This document shows positions 30,188-39,308 of a stretch of DNA of 64,000 bases, one piece after another; the first letter of the stretch is position 1; each line of letters begins with the position of its first letter. This DNA is from Bacteroidota bacterium (lineage in GTDB: Bacteria > Bacteroidota > Bacteroidia > AKYH767-A > OLB10), in NCBI GenBank assembly GCA_016713525.1, contig JADJOZ010000012.1, positions 186,001 to 250,000 of the forward strand. The letters run 5' to 3'. A program made the position numbers and the translations under genes. The notes beneath the pieces were generated by a model. That model ran no database searches. It was not told the DNA's origin and saw only the letters and a program-made list of their open reading frames with translations.

Positions 30188-30715
30188 TTAAGATGAAGTT
30201 TTCCTTTTAAGGATTTTTTGAGTTTGCCTGATTCGGGCACTAAACGCAGCGGTGGAATAGGGTAGTTGGGCTTCAATCACCAATTGTAGTTCATTTTTGA
30301 ATTCAGGAACTCTGATACATATGTTGGTTAACACGGTCAAACAATAACATTTAGGTGCTACTTTTTGTTTGGGATCAATCAGGATTTTAAAGCAGGTATC
30401 TGCAACTATTGCGAGGTGTTTATCAGGGATGTTAATTAATTCAAGTACTTTGGAACCATTCCGGATCAATGCATCATGTAAGTCGGTTCTGAGAATGAAC
30501 CGGCAGATTTTCGGTATTTCCGAATTAAAAAAGTCGGGTTTTCGGGCAGCAGTTATGGATACAATCCATGCAGCTCTTTGTGCAACAACCTTTTCATTGG
30601 AATAATACAACTTCATTAATTCCTTAAAAAGAAGTTCAGATTTACACACCCGACCGGCAATGCGATCGGAGTTGGCTTTAGAATGTTCTTTTAAAAGAGC
30701 ACTTTCAAGATTCAT
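30188..30715 (-). CDS. HEAT/ARM-like alpha-helical protein
   Basis: A 175-residue, entirely soluble protein that I recognise only as alpha-solenoid-like. Successive helical pairs such as ELMKLYYSNEKVVAQRAAWIVSI, RNGSKVLELINIPDKHLAIVADTCF and VAPKCYCLTVLTNI look like HEAT/ARM repeats. Such proteins usually bind other proteins. It starts two bases after the end of the upstream membrane-protein gene on the same strand, so the two are likely translated together. Function unknown. Confidence 0.65.
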   Translation of the reverse strand: MNLESALLKEHSKANSDRIAGRVCKSELLFKELMKLYYSNEKVVAQRAAWIVSITAARKPDFFNSEIPKICRFILRTDLHDALIRNGSKVLELINIPDKHLAIVADTCFKILIDPKQKVAPKCYCLTVLTNICIRVPEFKNELQLVIEAQLPYSTAAFSARIRQTQKILKRKTSS

Positions 30716-30717
30716 TT

Positions 30718-32715
30718 TTAACTTAAGGTTTTATCTGATTCGACCAGTTCAATTTTACGTTCCTTCGATGGTGGAAATACAAAATCGAAAGGATAAGTAA
30801 ACAGATAGGCAGCCAGCAAATGTAACAGCTTTCGGGTTTCACTAAACTTAACCTGTCTAGCCCGGATAGCTGTAAAAATAGCCAATCCGAAGCTCACAAG
30901 AAAATTGAACAAACCAATTAAAAATATACCTGCCAGAACAGTCAGGATAGTCTCAGCGGTAAGAAAATTATCGAGACTTTCGGTTGCCAGACCAAAGCTA
31001 CCGGTTACAAAAGTGACATGTCGCACATCGAGAGGCAACCCCATAATAAAACCTATGAAGGCCATGCTGGCCAGAAAAAATCCTAGAATAAAATTCCCTG
31101 CTAGTCCACCTAAATTATGACCAATATAGTTGGTAAATTTTCGTCTTTTTACAGGATTTAGTACTTTAAGTAGCGGATGATTAAAAAGTCTTTCAGGGAT
31201 ATTGTTGTAAACTGTTTTATTGTCAAAATATCCGGAAATGAGTCCCGATGAAAACAATAAAACACCGGCAACGCATGCATACCAAACCGATAGCGAATAC
31301 CAGGGGTGAATTTGATTTAACAAGTTCGCCGCTTTGGCGGGATCGGCTGGATGATGACCATAAAGCTGTGTATAACCAAAAGATAAAAGCCATGCTACCG
31401 GAAAAGCCATCAATAAATTTCCGGCGAAAGAAATGAATTGAGTGCGACTGATTCTGACAATTAATTGCGCCAGATTAGTCACTCCAATGGAATCGTTGGT
31501 GTGTCCTTCCAGAGCTTCAGCCAGTTTTGAAGCAGTCATGGCAGGTTGTTTCGTTGCAAGTGTAAACCCCGCAAGATGTATAATTATAAATCCTATGCCA
31601 TAGTTGAGACTGTTAAGTAGGGTTTCATTAAATGCAGCCAAATGCATTTTAGAAATTACAATTTTAAATAAAACCAATACACCAACCAATGCACCTCCGC
31701 CAAGTGATCTTTTAAAAAAATCCCAATATTCTTTTCTGTTGGTGGAAATATAATGTTCACCGGTACGGGCTGCGTGTTCAGTTACCTGATAGGCAAGCAG
31801 GCCTATATTTGCAGAAACATGTCGGAACAGATTATGACTGGTATTTTCATGATATACAAATTCCTTAAATAACCCTACTACAGGACCAGCTGTTACACCT
31901 TTTGTATCATGCAAAATGTATAATAGTATTCGCATCCTTTTCATATGTTGCTGCAACCGTCCAGAAAGGTAGGTTAGCGACATACTGGCACCAATCTTAT
32001 CTTTGTGTTGTTTAACATAAAGCAATTTTTCTTCACATTGATCCAAAATCGAATTCAACGCCCGATATTCATTTTGTTCAGCAACGGGTTCCAGAATTTG
32101 ATTTTTCAGTAATTCAATATATTTGGATACTTCAATATTAAGTTGAAAAAAGGGTGATTCAAGCGAATCAATACCGGGAATTCTGGAAGTTAGTACCGGT
32201 TCAAGTCCCATTACAGATATTCGATGAGAAAGAATTAATATAGAATTCAGAAATTCTTCCAGTTCTTCACTTGTAGGGCGTAACTGAAGTGAAATATCTG
32301 TTTCTTTAAGCAGGGTCAGCCAAAAGTTATCCGGAATAGCATCGACCCATTTAAAATCCCATGGTTTATGAAATATAAGCTGAATAGCCACTTGCAGTTG
32401 TTCCGGATCTTTTAGAGGGGGTAAAAGTATATGCCGGAATTTCTGAAAAAGGTCACTGAAGAACCCCGAACTGGAATAAATGCCGGATTGGGTATACAGA
32501 TTTGTTGCAGAAGTTTGATGAAAAACAGCCAGTACGTGCTGTTTCAAGGCATTTCTCACTACTTGATCTGATCGAAGCAAATCATGAAGCACCTGCAGTC
32601 TTTTCATAGCGAAAGAGGTGGACTCCAATCGGCCTGGTCTGACCGAATTGATCAGATCGATGAGCACTTGAATACTTGATGTCTCTTTTGTTAGCAGAAT
32701 TTGTTTGAAGTCCAT
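30718..32715 (-). CDS. Gcr-type 'site-specific recombinase' family membrane protein
   Basis: About 665 residues that match the family named site-specific recombinase Gcr (COG4389). The N-terminal 330 residues are soluble and helical (MDFKQILLTKETSSIQVL start). From about residue 345 onward there are at least six hydrophobic segments, including GGGALVGVLVLFKIVI, YACVAGVLLFSSGLISGYF and LAGNFILGFFLASMAFIGFI. I see no serine- or tyrosine-recombinase catalytic motif, and the membrane topology argues against DNA recombination, so the family name is probably misleading. I prefer the ATG at 32713-32715 over an upstream in-frame one. Confidence 0.7.
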   Translation of the reverse strand: MDFKQILLTKETSSIQVLIDLINSVRPGRLESTSFAMKRLQVLHDLLRSDQVVRNALKQHVLAVFHQTSATNLYTQSGIYSSSGFFSDLFQKFRHILLPPLKDPEQLQVAIQLIFHKPWDFKWVDAIPDNFWLTLLKETDISLQLRPTSEELEEFLNSILILSHRISVMGLEPVLTSRIPGIDSLESPFFQLNIEVSKYIELLKNQILEPVAEQNEYRALNSILDQCEEKLLYVKQHKDKIGASMSLTYLSGRLQQHMKRMRILLYILHDTKGVTAGPVVGLFKEFVYHENTSHNLFRHVSANIGLLAYQVTEHAARTGEHYISTNRKEYWDFFKRSLGGGALVGVLVLFKIVISKMHLAAFNETLLNSLNYGIGFIIIHLAGFTLATKQPAMTASKLAEALEGHTNDSIGVTNLAQLIVRISRTQFISFAGNLLMAFPVAWLLSFGYTQLYGHHPADPAKAANLLNQIHPWYSLSVWYACVAGVLLFSSGLISGYFDNKTVYNNIPERLFNHPLLKVLNPVKRRKFTNYIGHNLGGLAGNFILGFFLASMAFIGFIMGLPLDVRHVTFVTGSFGLATESLDNFLTAETILTVLAGIFLIGLFNFLVSFGLAIFTAIRARQVKFSETRKLLHLLAAYLFTYPFDFVFPPSKERKIELVESDKTLS

Positions 32716-32767
32716 AAACGTGGTGGGGGAGCCACGAAAATACGAAAGAATGACCACAATGAGGAAA

Positions 32768-32795
32768 GCCGCCGGTCAATATAATAACCGGCGGC
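32768..32795 (-). terminator. Hairpin terminator downstream of ssb
   Basis: Perfect nine-base inverted repeat GCCGCCGGT (32768-32776) and ACCGGCGGC (32787-32795). It lies 38 bases downstream of the ssb stop on the minus strand and is followed by tttcctc, so it is GC-strong with a modest T-tract. Confidence 0.65.
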
Positions 32796-32832
32796 AGTAC
32801 ACCATTGGGCAAATTCATACAATACAGGTTGG

Positions 32833-33177
32833 TCAGGAACTTTTTTTACCTCCTACCACTAACACATCATTCACCTGAATTTCAGTAACATACTTTTTGA
32901 TTCCGGCTTTATCTGTATAATTTCTGTTAAGCAATCTACCTTCAACCACTATTTCATTGCCTTTGTGTACGTACTTTCCCAAAAACTCTGCTGTTTTGCC
33001 CCAGGCAATCAGGTTGTGCCATTGGGTTTCGGTAATTTTCTCACCTTTATTGTTTTTGTACGACTCATTGGTTGCCAGAGAAACTTTTGCCAGTTTATGA
33101 CCACCTTCTGTTTGCTTGACTTCGGGATCCATTCCTAAATGGCCGATCAATGTTACTTTGTTTTTTAATCCGTTCAT
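32833..33177 (-). CDS. ssb: Single-stranded DNA-binding protein, short form
   Basis: A 114-residue OB-fold SSB. It starts MNGLKNKVTLIGHLGMDPEVK and shows the family blocks KVSLATNESYKNNKG, ETQWHNLIAWGKTAEFLGKYVHKG and EIVVEGRLLNRNYTDKAG. The protein stops directly after the OB fold at VLVVGGKKSS and has neither the usual glycine-rich linker nor the acidic DDIPF-type tip that recruits partner proteins. That suggests a specialised or accessory SSB rather than the replication form. The ATG at 33175-33177 is chosen because the upstream in-frame extension is not SSB-like. It is divergent from a small zinc-ribbon gene. Confidence 0.92.
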   Translation of the reverse strand: MNGLKNKVTLIGHLGMDPEVKQTEGGHKLAKVSLATNESYKNNKGEKITETQWHNLIAWGKTAEFLGKYVHKGNEIVVEGRLLNRNYTDKAGIKKYVTEIQVNDVLVVGGKKSS

Positions 33178-33385
33178 AGTTTTAAAATTTTTAATTAAGA
33201 AAAGTTTTAACTTTGTTGTGAAAAATAGTTTTGTACTCGGTACGTCAAACATTATAAAAGCGCTTTTTAAAAATTGACACCACAAATTTGAAGATAATTT
33301 AATTATAATTTTTCAATATCCGTTTTTACACGTTTATACATGTTTAAACGGAATAATTACAACTAACTTTTTAATAATTTTTCGA

Positions 33386-33745
33386 ATGGAAAAAAAATGC
33401 AAACAGTGTGAGCGCCTCGTAGTAGGTCGCAGCGACAAAAAATTTTGTTCAGATGCATGCAGGATTGATCATCACAATCAGCAGAAAAAAGATGCATATG
33501 ATTTCAGGAATAACCTGATAAGAGTGTCAGAAGGCAATCGCAAACTATTGCATCAATTACTGGATGAAGGAATTGATAAATTAAAAACAGAGGAATTACT
33601 GGTAAAGGGATTTAACTTTAATGGGATTACCGGTATTGCTCCAACAGCAAAACAAATAGAAATATACTGTTACGAATACCGGTTGTTAAAGAAAGGAGAG
33701 TGGTTCATACTTTCACTATTACCGGTCAATAAAAGAATGAAATAG
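33386..33745 (+). CDS. Small zinc-ribbon protein, unknown function
   Basis: A 119-residue protein with an N-terminal four-cysteine zinc ribbon: CKQC at residues 5-8 and FCSDAC around 21-25, ending in RIDHHNQQKK. The rest is helical and basic (KDAYDFRNNLIRVSEGNRKLL) and finishes LPVNKRMK. This kind of DUF2116/MYND-like short ribbon with a helical tail is frequent in Bacteroidota, and I know no function. It is divergently placed from ssb, sharing a 208-base upstream region, which leaves open a nucleic-acid role. Confidence 0.75.
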   Translation: MEKKCKQCERLVVGRSDKKFCSDACRIDHHNQQKKDAYDFRNNLIRVSEGNRKLLHQLLDEGIDKLKTEELLVKGFNFNGITGIAPTAKQIEIYCYEYRLLKKGEWFILSLLPVNKRMK

Positions 33746-33761
33746 ATTTAATAAATTAAAA

Positions 33762-33786
33762 AACCGTCCCTGGTGTGGGGACGGTT
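33762..33786 (-). terminator. Rho-independent terminator downstream of the receiver-domain gene
   Basis: Hairpin with arms aaccgtccc (33762-33770) and gggacggtt (33778-33786). On the minus strand it is followed by TTTTAATTTATT, so it most likely ends the transcript of the single-domain response regulator whose stop is at 33817. Confidence 0.75.
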
Positions 33787-33816
33787 CCATTGAAATCAAT
33801 TTACCCAAAACAAATA

Positions 33817-34227
33817 TTATTGGCCTTCAGCAGTAGTACCTAAAATTATGTCGAGGTGCCGGCTGGTAAATGGCTTTATGATATAGCTTTTTATTAACTC
33901 ATGCTCTTCTGCACGCTGTATATCTGAACGGTCGCCTGAAGACGAAAGCATATAGATATCAGGTAGCATAGCACCAAATGGTAATTCTCTGAGTCGGTCA
34001 GCGAATTCAAAACCACTCAATTTAGGCATATTTACATCCAACAGAATAATGTTCGGAAGCCTTTGTGAATTTGAAAGAATGCTACCAAGGTCAGTTAAAG
34101 CACTAAGCGGATCTGTAAATGCGATAACTTCAGGAGAATCGGGTAACCGTTTAATTACCGATGCTGCAATGAAATTATCAATTTCATTGTCATCAATTAA
34201 CCAAATAAGGGCAGTTTTGGTATTCAT
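33817..34227 (-). CDS. Single-domain response regulator (CheY-like)
   Basis: A 136-residue receiver domain with no output domain. The acidic pocket is in WLIDDNEIDN (Asp residues near position 11-12), the phosphoacceptor Asp is in IILLDVNMPKLSG, the switch Ser/Thr is in YMLSSSGDRSD and the conserved Lys in SYIIKPFTS. Such proteins act as phosphate shuttles or bind partner proteins. It lies downstream of the NarL regulator gene, separated by 306 bases, and has its own terminator. Confidence 0.9.
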   Translation of the reverse strand: MNTKTALIWLIDDNEIDNFIAASVIKRLPDSPEVIAFTDPLSALTDLGSILSNSQRLPNIILLDVNMPKLSGFEFADRLRELPFGAMLPDIYMLSSSGDRSDIQRAEEHELIKSYIIKPFTSRHLDIILGTTAEGQ

Positions 34228-34533
34228 GTCTTTTGAAATAAAAGGGAACGGTTCTACTCCCTGCTCACAAACCTAATCTGCCCATCTGGTTATTTCGCAT
34301 GTAAGAATCCGTTCCCTGTATCGTTGAATCAACCGGAATCAACTAAGTCCGGCAATTTATGAGATGCATTATCTGTTGACTAGATAGGGTATTTAAAAGA
34401 ACTAACTTATGGTATTATTACGACACCAAAAGTATTAAGATTCAAATCATTATAAAATCAGTAAAACAATGATTATCTTGTAGTAGTTCATCAAAATCTT
34501 TGTAGTACAAACAACTACAACACGAAGGTGGAA
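34228..34533. other. Gene-free gap between two response regulator genes
   Basis: This 306-base AT-rich stretch has no convincing coding sequence. The only structure I see is at its right end: TTGTAGT at 34478-34484 and an inverted pair TTGTAGT (34500-34506) and ACTACAA (34514-34520), described separately. The promoter of the single-domain receiver gene should lie near 34230-34290, but no TAnnTTTG is obvious there. Confidence 0.5.
34500..34520. promoter_or_regulatory. Inverted repeat TTGTAGT-N7-ACTACAA, possible operator
   Basis: Perfect heptamer inverted repeat with a seven-base spacer, plus a third copy of TTGTAGT at 34478-34484. It lies 14 bases downstream of the NarL-type regulator gene. 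NarL-family proteins bind heptamer pairs, but usually with a two-base spacer, so binding is only a possibility; it could also be a weak hairpin. Confidence 0.3.
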
Positions 34534-35160
34534 TTACACTAATTGATGCAAAATGGCATATCTGGTAATTTCCGCATTGGTGCGCAAACCGGTCTTTTCT
34601 AGAATTCTGGTTCGGTAAGTAGAAATAGTTGGGACACTCAAAAACAACATATCTGCAATCTGGCTTACGGTTTTTCCGGTAGCAATTAACTTAAAAACGG
34701 TGAATTCGCGATCTGATAACTTTTGATGCAAGGCAACTTCACTATTATCATCAATATGAATAAGCAATTGTTCAGCTACAGCAGCACTGATATACCTTTT
34801 GCCGGAAAGTACCATTCTGATTGCCTTAACCAACTCTTCGGGAGCAGATTCTTTCGTCAGATATCCCGAACCACCGGCTTTCAGAACCCGCAATGCATAT
34901 TGATCTTCAGGATGCATGCTTAAAATAATAACCGGTGTTTTAATTTCTTCTGCTTTCAAATCCTTTAATATTTCTAAAGCATTTTTTCCAGGCATGCTAA
35001 GATCACTGATAACAACAGAAAATTGTTCAGACCGAACCATTTGCAATAATTCGGTACTGTCGCACGCTTCTGAAATAGTGGCATCGCTAAATTCCTCGGT
35101 GATTATTTGGCGAATCCCTTTCCTGACAAAAGCATGATCATCTGCGATTAGAATTTTCAT
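34534..35160 (-). CDS. NarL/FixJ-family response regulator
   Basis: A 208-residue DNA-binding response regulator. The receiver domain starts MKILIADDHAFVRKG with the phosphoacceptor Asp in VVISDLSMPGKN and a conserved Lys in GYLTKESAPEE. The C-terminal LuxR-type helix-turn-helix is KLSDREFTVFKLIATGKTVSQIADMLFLSVPTISTYRTRILEK. It starts eight bases after the histidine kinase gene on the same strand, and the kinase has the HisKA_3 type that pairs with NarL-family regulators, so the two form a two-component system. Confidence 0.95.
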   Translation of the reverse strand: MKILIADDHAFVRKGIRQIITEEFSDATISEACDSTELLQMVRSEQFSVVISDLSMPGKNALEILKDLKAEEIKTPVIILSMHPEDQYALRVLKAGGSGYLTKESAPEELVKAIRMVLSGKRYISAAVAEQLLIHIDDNSEVALHQKLSDREFTVFKLIATGKTVSQIADMLFLSVPTISTYRTRILEKTGLRTNAEITRYAILHQLV

Positions 35161-35168
35161 AAGCCAGA

Positions 35169-38036
35169 TTAAATACTAGTTGGGAATCTTAATGAAATGG
35201 TCGTTCCTGCATGACGTTTGCTGTGAATTTCGAGTGAACCTCCAAGCATTATAGCCCGTTCTTTCATCCCCATCAAACCAAGTGTTTTAGATTTAGTATC
35301 GTTTGCATTATCAAAACCGATTCCGTTATCTTTAATTGTTAAATTACACATTCCCTTTTGTTTAAACAACTCCACCTGAACCAAAGCAGCTGAAGCATGT
35401 CTGGCGATATTTGTAAACGTTTCCTGCAAAATACGAAAAACTCCGGTAGAAACCGGTTTTTCAATATTAATATCTCCAACAGAATTGATGAATTCACACG
35501 GTATACCGGATTTCTTCTCAAACTCTGCACATTGCCATTCGATTGCAGGTATGAGTCCCAAATCGTCAAGAATGCCGGGGCGCAGTTCTGTAGCTATTTT
35601 CCTAACACTTTTAACAGTTTCATCAACTATTTCAATCATTTCCTTTATCTTGACAGTGGAATCGGGATCTTTTTCCAAAATTCTTTTATTCAACCAAACG
35701 AGGTCCATTTTTAAACCGGTTAACAACTGACCTAATTCATCATGGATCTCACGTGAAATATGTGATCTTTCTTCTTCCCTAATAGTCTGTAAATAGGAGG
35801 AGAGTAACTGCAACTGTTCATTTTTCTCATTCAGTTCCTTTTCAGCCTGAACCCTTGCAGAAATGTCGCGGGATGTTCCGGTCATTAATACCTTTCTGCC
35901 TGTTGAATCAATTTGTCCAACCATATTTGTGATTACAGTTACCACTTTGCCATTTTTGTTTAACACCCTTGACTGGTAATCCTGGAATTGCTTGTCAGAA
36001 TCAAAAGCATGCTGAATGTCATGCATTACCTTTTCACGATCTCCTTCTGCTACAAATGACATAAAATTCCTTCCAATCAACACACTGGAATCCCATCCAA
36101 GGATTTCCTGACAGGCTTTATTCGCAAAACAACAGTACTGTTTCTGTCAATTGTCCATATCATATCTTTAGAGGATTCTACCAATTCCCTGTACTTACTT
36201 TCGCTTTTAAAAATTTCTTCCTTTGTTCTGAATTTTTCTGTTGTATCTTCTGCACAAATAATTATACCTATAACTTTATTGTCTTTAATTATATTGCAAT
36301 TCGAATTTAACAATCTGATTTCCTAAAACTTTTCTTATACTATCTTCAAAAGGTTTTCTTCTTTCAGGCAATAATAAATCAGTAAAATAATTGCCTTTGG
36401 TCAGTTGTTTCTGATACAATTCAAAAACAAATTCTGCGGCATTTTTATTGAAAGTAATTATTCTGGTATTAGTATCCATCAGAATAAATGACTGACTGGT
36501 TGAATGAAATATTGCCTGTAAATTTGCTTCCGATTCCATTAATACTTTGTGAGTTTCTACCTGATCGGTAATATCCCGATAAACACAAATTACAAATTGT
36601 GGTTTTCCATTTTCGTCATTCATGAAAGCCTGTTTCGATTCTACATGACAAAACTGACCTTCAGATCCCTTAATCGTAAAGACATATTTTTTATGAATCT
36701 GTGAATCTGACAGATCTGCTTCACCTGTTGCAAAATCAGTTACCAAATGATCATCAATAAATTTAGATGCTTCCAAACCCATCACTTCCAGAGAAGCATA
36801 CCCAAATAACCTGCTTGCACCTTCATTCCAGTATATCACTTTCCCATTAAGATCAGTAACAACCATTGCATCATTTACATTTCTGAGAATTGTTGCCTGA
36901 AATAAAATCTCTTTCTTTGACAAAACACTGCCTGTAATATTTTGTGAAACAAGTATTGCCCGGTCATAAACTCCTTCCGAATTCGCAAGACCTGCAGCTG
37001 AAATCAGAAATGATTCACTACCCATTTCTTTATCAAATACTACCCGCTTTCCCTCAAAAACCGGAGCCATATTCTGAATAAACTTCGCCTGATTACTTTC
37101 ATCTAAAAAATCAGTATATTTTTTACCAAGCATAAAATCCGGCTTTAGATTTTTTAGCTGTAACTCCATTCCATCTATGAACTGGAAAACCAGATTCCTG
37201 TCGAGAATAGCAATTATTCCATTGGGATAATTCTTGGCAAGCTTCCTGATTAATTGCTCACTTTCCTGCATCCTGTATAAGGCCATTCTTTTTTCAGTGA
37301 CATCATTAACAAGCATGATTCTTGCCGGCGTATTATCAATTTCAATATCTTTAAAATGTAAATCCGCAAAAACATTCACACTACCTCTTAATACCTGATG
37401 ACACTCTTCAATCAATTCTTTTGATTGAAGATCATTCAGAAATGAATTGTTGATTTCATTTGAATTAAATAAATCCAGTATACTGGTATTCAGAAATTCC
37501 TTATTGATATTTCCATAAAATTTTAAAGCTGATTTGTTTGCCCGTAATACCCTGAAACTATTTTTTTCCCATGCTATTAAAGGGTTAGGATTGTTGTCGA
37601 AAAGATATTTGTATTCATCATCCTTCAATTTCAGGCTTATCAGATAACAACTTCGCTCTATGGCATAATGCAATGATTTGCCAAGCAAGCTCGGGTGATA
37701 ATTACCCTTTACCAGATAATCCTGTGCTCCACGTTTCATGGTTTCCAGAGCGATTTCCTCATCATCGGAACCAGACAAAACTACTACCGGAATTTTTGGT
37801 GCGATTTTCACAAATCGTTCAAAAGTTTCCAGACCTCTTGTATGAACCAGATTCAAATCGAGTAAGGCTACAGAAATATCAACTTCAGAAATTATTTTTG
37901 CTGCCGCTTCTAAATCTCCGGCAATATGAACAGATCTTATCCCAATATCAGATACTTTGAGGTATTCTTCAACTAAAATTGCATCTCCGGCATTATCTTC
38001 AACAATCAGTACTTTTATTTCACCCGGTTCTATCAT
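35169..38036 (-). CDS. Hybrid sensor: receiver domain, several PAS domains, HisKA_3 histidine kinase (two frameshifts)
   Basis: Soluble signalling protein of about 955 residues once repaired. The N-terminal receiver (MIEPGEIKVLIVEDNAGDAI, phosphoacceptor in ALLDLNLVHT) comes first. It is followed by roughly five PAS domains (for example FDNNPNPLIAWEKNSF, NVNDAMVVTDLNGKVIYWN, FHSTSQSFILMDTNTRI, ESSKDMIWTIDRNSTVV), then HisKA_3 with REIHDELGQLLTGLKMDLVWL and an HATPase with ITIKDNGIGFDN-like and GLMGMKERA. No transmembrane helix is visible. One lost base near 36293 breaks QIVKFELQYN-IKDNKVIG and one lost T near 36128 breaks STVVFANKACQEILGW. The NarL partner follows at once. Confidence 0.87.
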
Positions 38037-38069
38037 AAAGGCCGTTAATTTAAAATATTATTCAGTTCA

Positions 38070-38529
38070 TCATAATACAAAATCGCTTAAAGAACGAGGT
38101 TTTTCAGGTTGATTTATCAATGTAATCATTTTATAAAATAAAGATTCTATCTGATCTACTTTCTCCCGTTTTACTGCAAAATAACTTGCACCTAATTCAT
38201 ATGCCTGCTTTATTTCTGCCGGATCTGATGTAGTTGACATCACGATCACGGGAATAGAGGACCACTTAAGATCTTTTTTGAGCACAATCAACAAATCTTT
38301 ACCACTCATTCCGGGCATATTAATATCGGTGAGAATAAGATCCGGCAAATGATTTCTCTTTTGAGATTGGTTCAAAAAATTCAATTGCTGTTAAACTATC
38401 TTTCACAATTGTTAACTCCACAGATTTATTCAGATGATCCAATGCCTCATTAAATAGCACGACATCACCTTGATTGTCTTCAACCAATAACACCCGAAAA
38501 TCTGATTTGTCAGAATACTCCCCCCCCAT
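38070..38529 (-). CDS. Rcp-type single-domain response regulator (frameshifted)
   Basis: About 152 residues of receiver domain only. It starts FRVLLVEDNQGDVVLFNEAL, a form typical of phytochrome-type Rcp1 receivers that partner with PAS kinases, and has the phosphoacceptor in LILTDINMPGMSG, the switch residue in VMSTTSDPAE and the Lys in FAVKREKVDQ. An extra A in the A6 run at 38374-38379 (T6 on the coding strand) breaks the frame; with five the sequence reads TAIEFLNQSQKRNHLPDL. It lies directly upstream of the hybrid sensor, so the two are probably co-expressed. The N-terminal MGG is encoded next to a G-run. Confidence 0.87.
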
Positions 38530-38624
38530 AAATCTTATTTATGGTTCTAAAAATAGAAGAAATTTAATGAATCTCAAAAATATTAGTCGAAAAACAGTCT
38601 TAAACTGAAATAAAAATTAACATC

Positions 38625-39200
38625 TCAGTAATTAATACTATTGAAGACACCTGAGGTTATAGTTAATTGAGTTCCGCTAGTTGTATCAGTTGCCAGAAAT
38701 TGATATGTACCGGAAATAGTTCTTGCTACGGTATCAAATGTTGAAAAACTGATACTTCCGCTTGTAGAAGCATATAAATCCCCACTTAGGCTTCTAAATT
38801 CTCCTTTAAAAGTTGAACCTGCCGTTGTCGTACCCGATTCGAATACGCCGGAATAGTAAAGTGTAAAATTAGATTGTGTGTTTGTACCATAAATCCGGAT
38901 CATTCCGGGAGCAGAAATGAAGGCATTTCTGGAAGTTGCAGACCAATCAACACCATCAATTTTTGCAGAAAGACGAGGATAGCAAGGATCACATGGTCCG
39001 CCACAATCTACTGCAGTTTCGCCCTGATTCATAATTCCATCAGCACAGGAGGCACATGCAGCCTGACAAGGGCCGCCACAATCGATTCCCTGCTCGCCCT
39101 GATTTTTAACCCCATCATAACATGTTCCGGTATTGTCTATGGTCTCGGAACAGGATGTAAAAACAAAAAATAATAGCATTAATTGGGCAAGACTTCTCAT
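38625..39200 (-). CDS. Lipoprotein with two DCGGPC repeats
   Basis: A 191-residue lipoprotein: MRSLAQLMLLFFVFTSC is the signal peptide with the lipid-bearing cysteine at 17. Residues 27-72 contain two copies of a motif of the form DG-xx-NQGE-xx-xDCGGPC-xxC (DGVKNQGEQGIDCGGPC and DGIMNQGETAVDCGGPC), a Cys-rich unit seen in Bacteroidota surface proteins. The remaining 115 residues form a beta-rich domain (LSAKIDGVDWSATS start) similar to DUF6252-type lipoprotein domains. It is a paralogue of the gene at 39309-39945 and lies upstream of it in the same orientation. Confidence 0.75.
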   Translation of the reverse strand: MRSLAQLMLLFFVFTSCSETIDNTGTCYDGVKNQGEQGIDCGGPCQAACASCADGIMNQGETAVDCGGPCDPCYPRLSAKIDGVDWSATSRNAFISAPGMIRIYGTNTQSNFTLYYSGVFESGTTTAGSTFKGEFRSLSGDLYASTSGSISFSTFDTVARTISGTYQFLATDTTSGTQLTITSGVFNSINY

Positions 39201-39266
39201 TTTTAAAGCGATTTGAAGCCTTTATACGCAAGGACACACCTCGTGTTTCATCTATTAAACATAAAA

Positions 39267-39290
39267 AAAGCCCTTCCGGGGAAGGGCTTT
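39267..39290 (-). terminator. Rho-independent terminator downstream of the second DCGGPC lipoprotein gene
   Basis: Perfect hairpin aaagcccttc (39267-39276) and gaagggcttt (39281-39290), loop of four. On the minus strand it is followed by TTTTTAT, placing it 19 bases after the inferred lipoprotein stop at 39309. The short T-run on the plus strand suggests it may also work the other way. Confidence 0.8.
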
Positions 39291-39308
39291 TAAATCTGCT
39301 GCAAAATA

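Noticed and set aside
30718..32715. Gcr 'site-specific recombinase' as evidence of an integrated mobile element
   Set aside because: No recombinase motif, several membrane helices, ordinary housekeeping neighbours and no attachment-site-like repeats.
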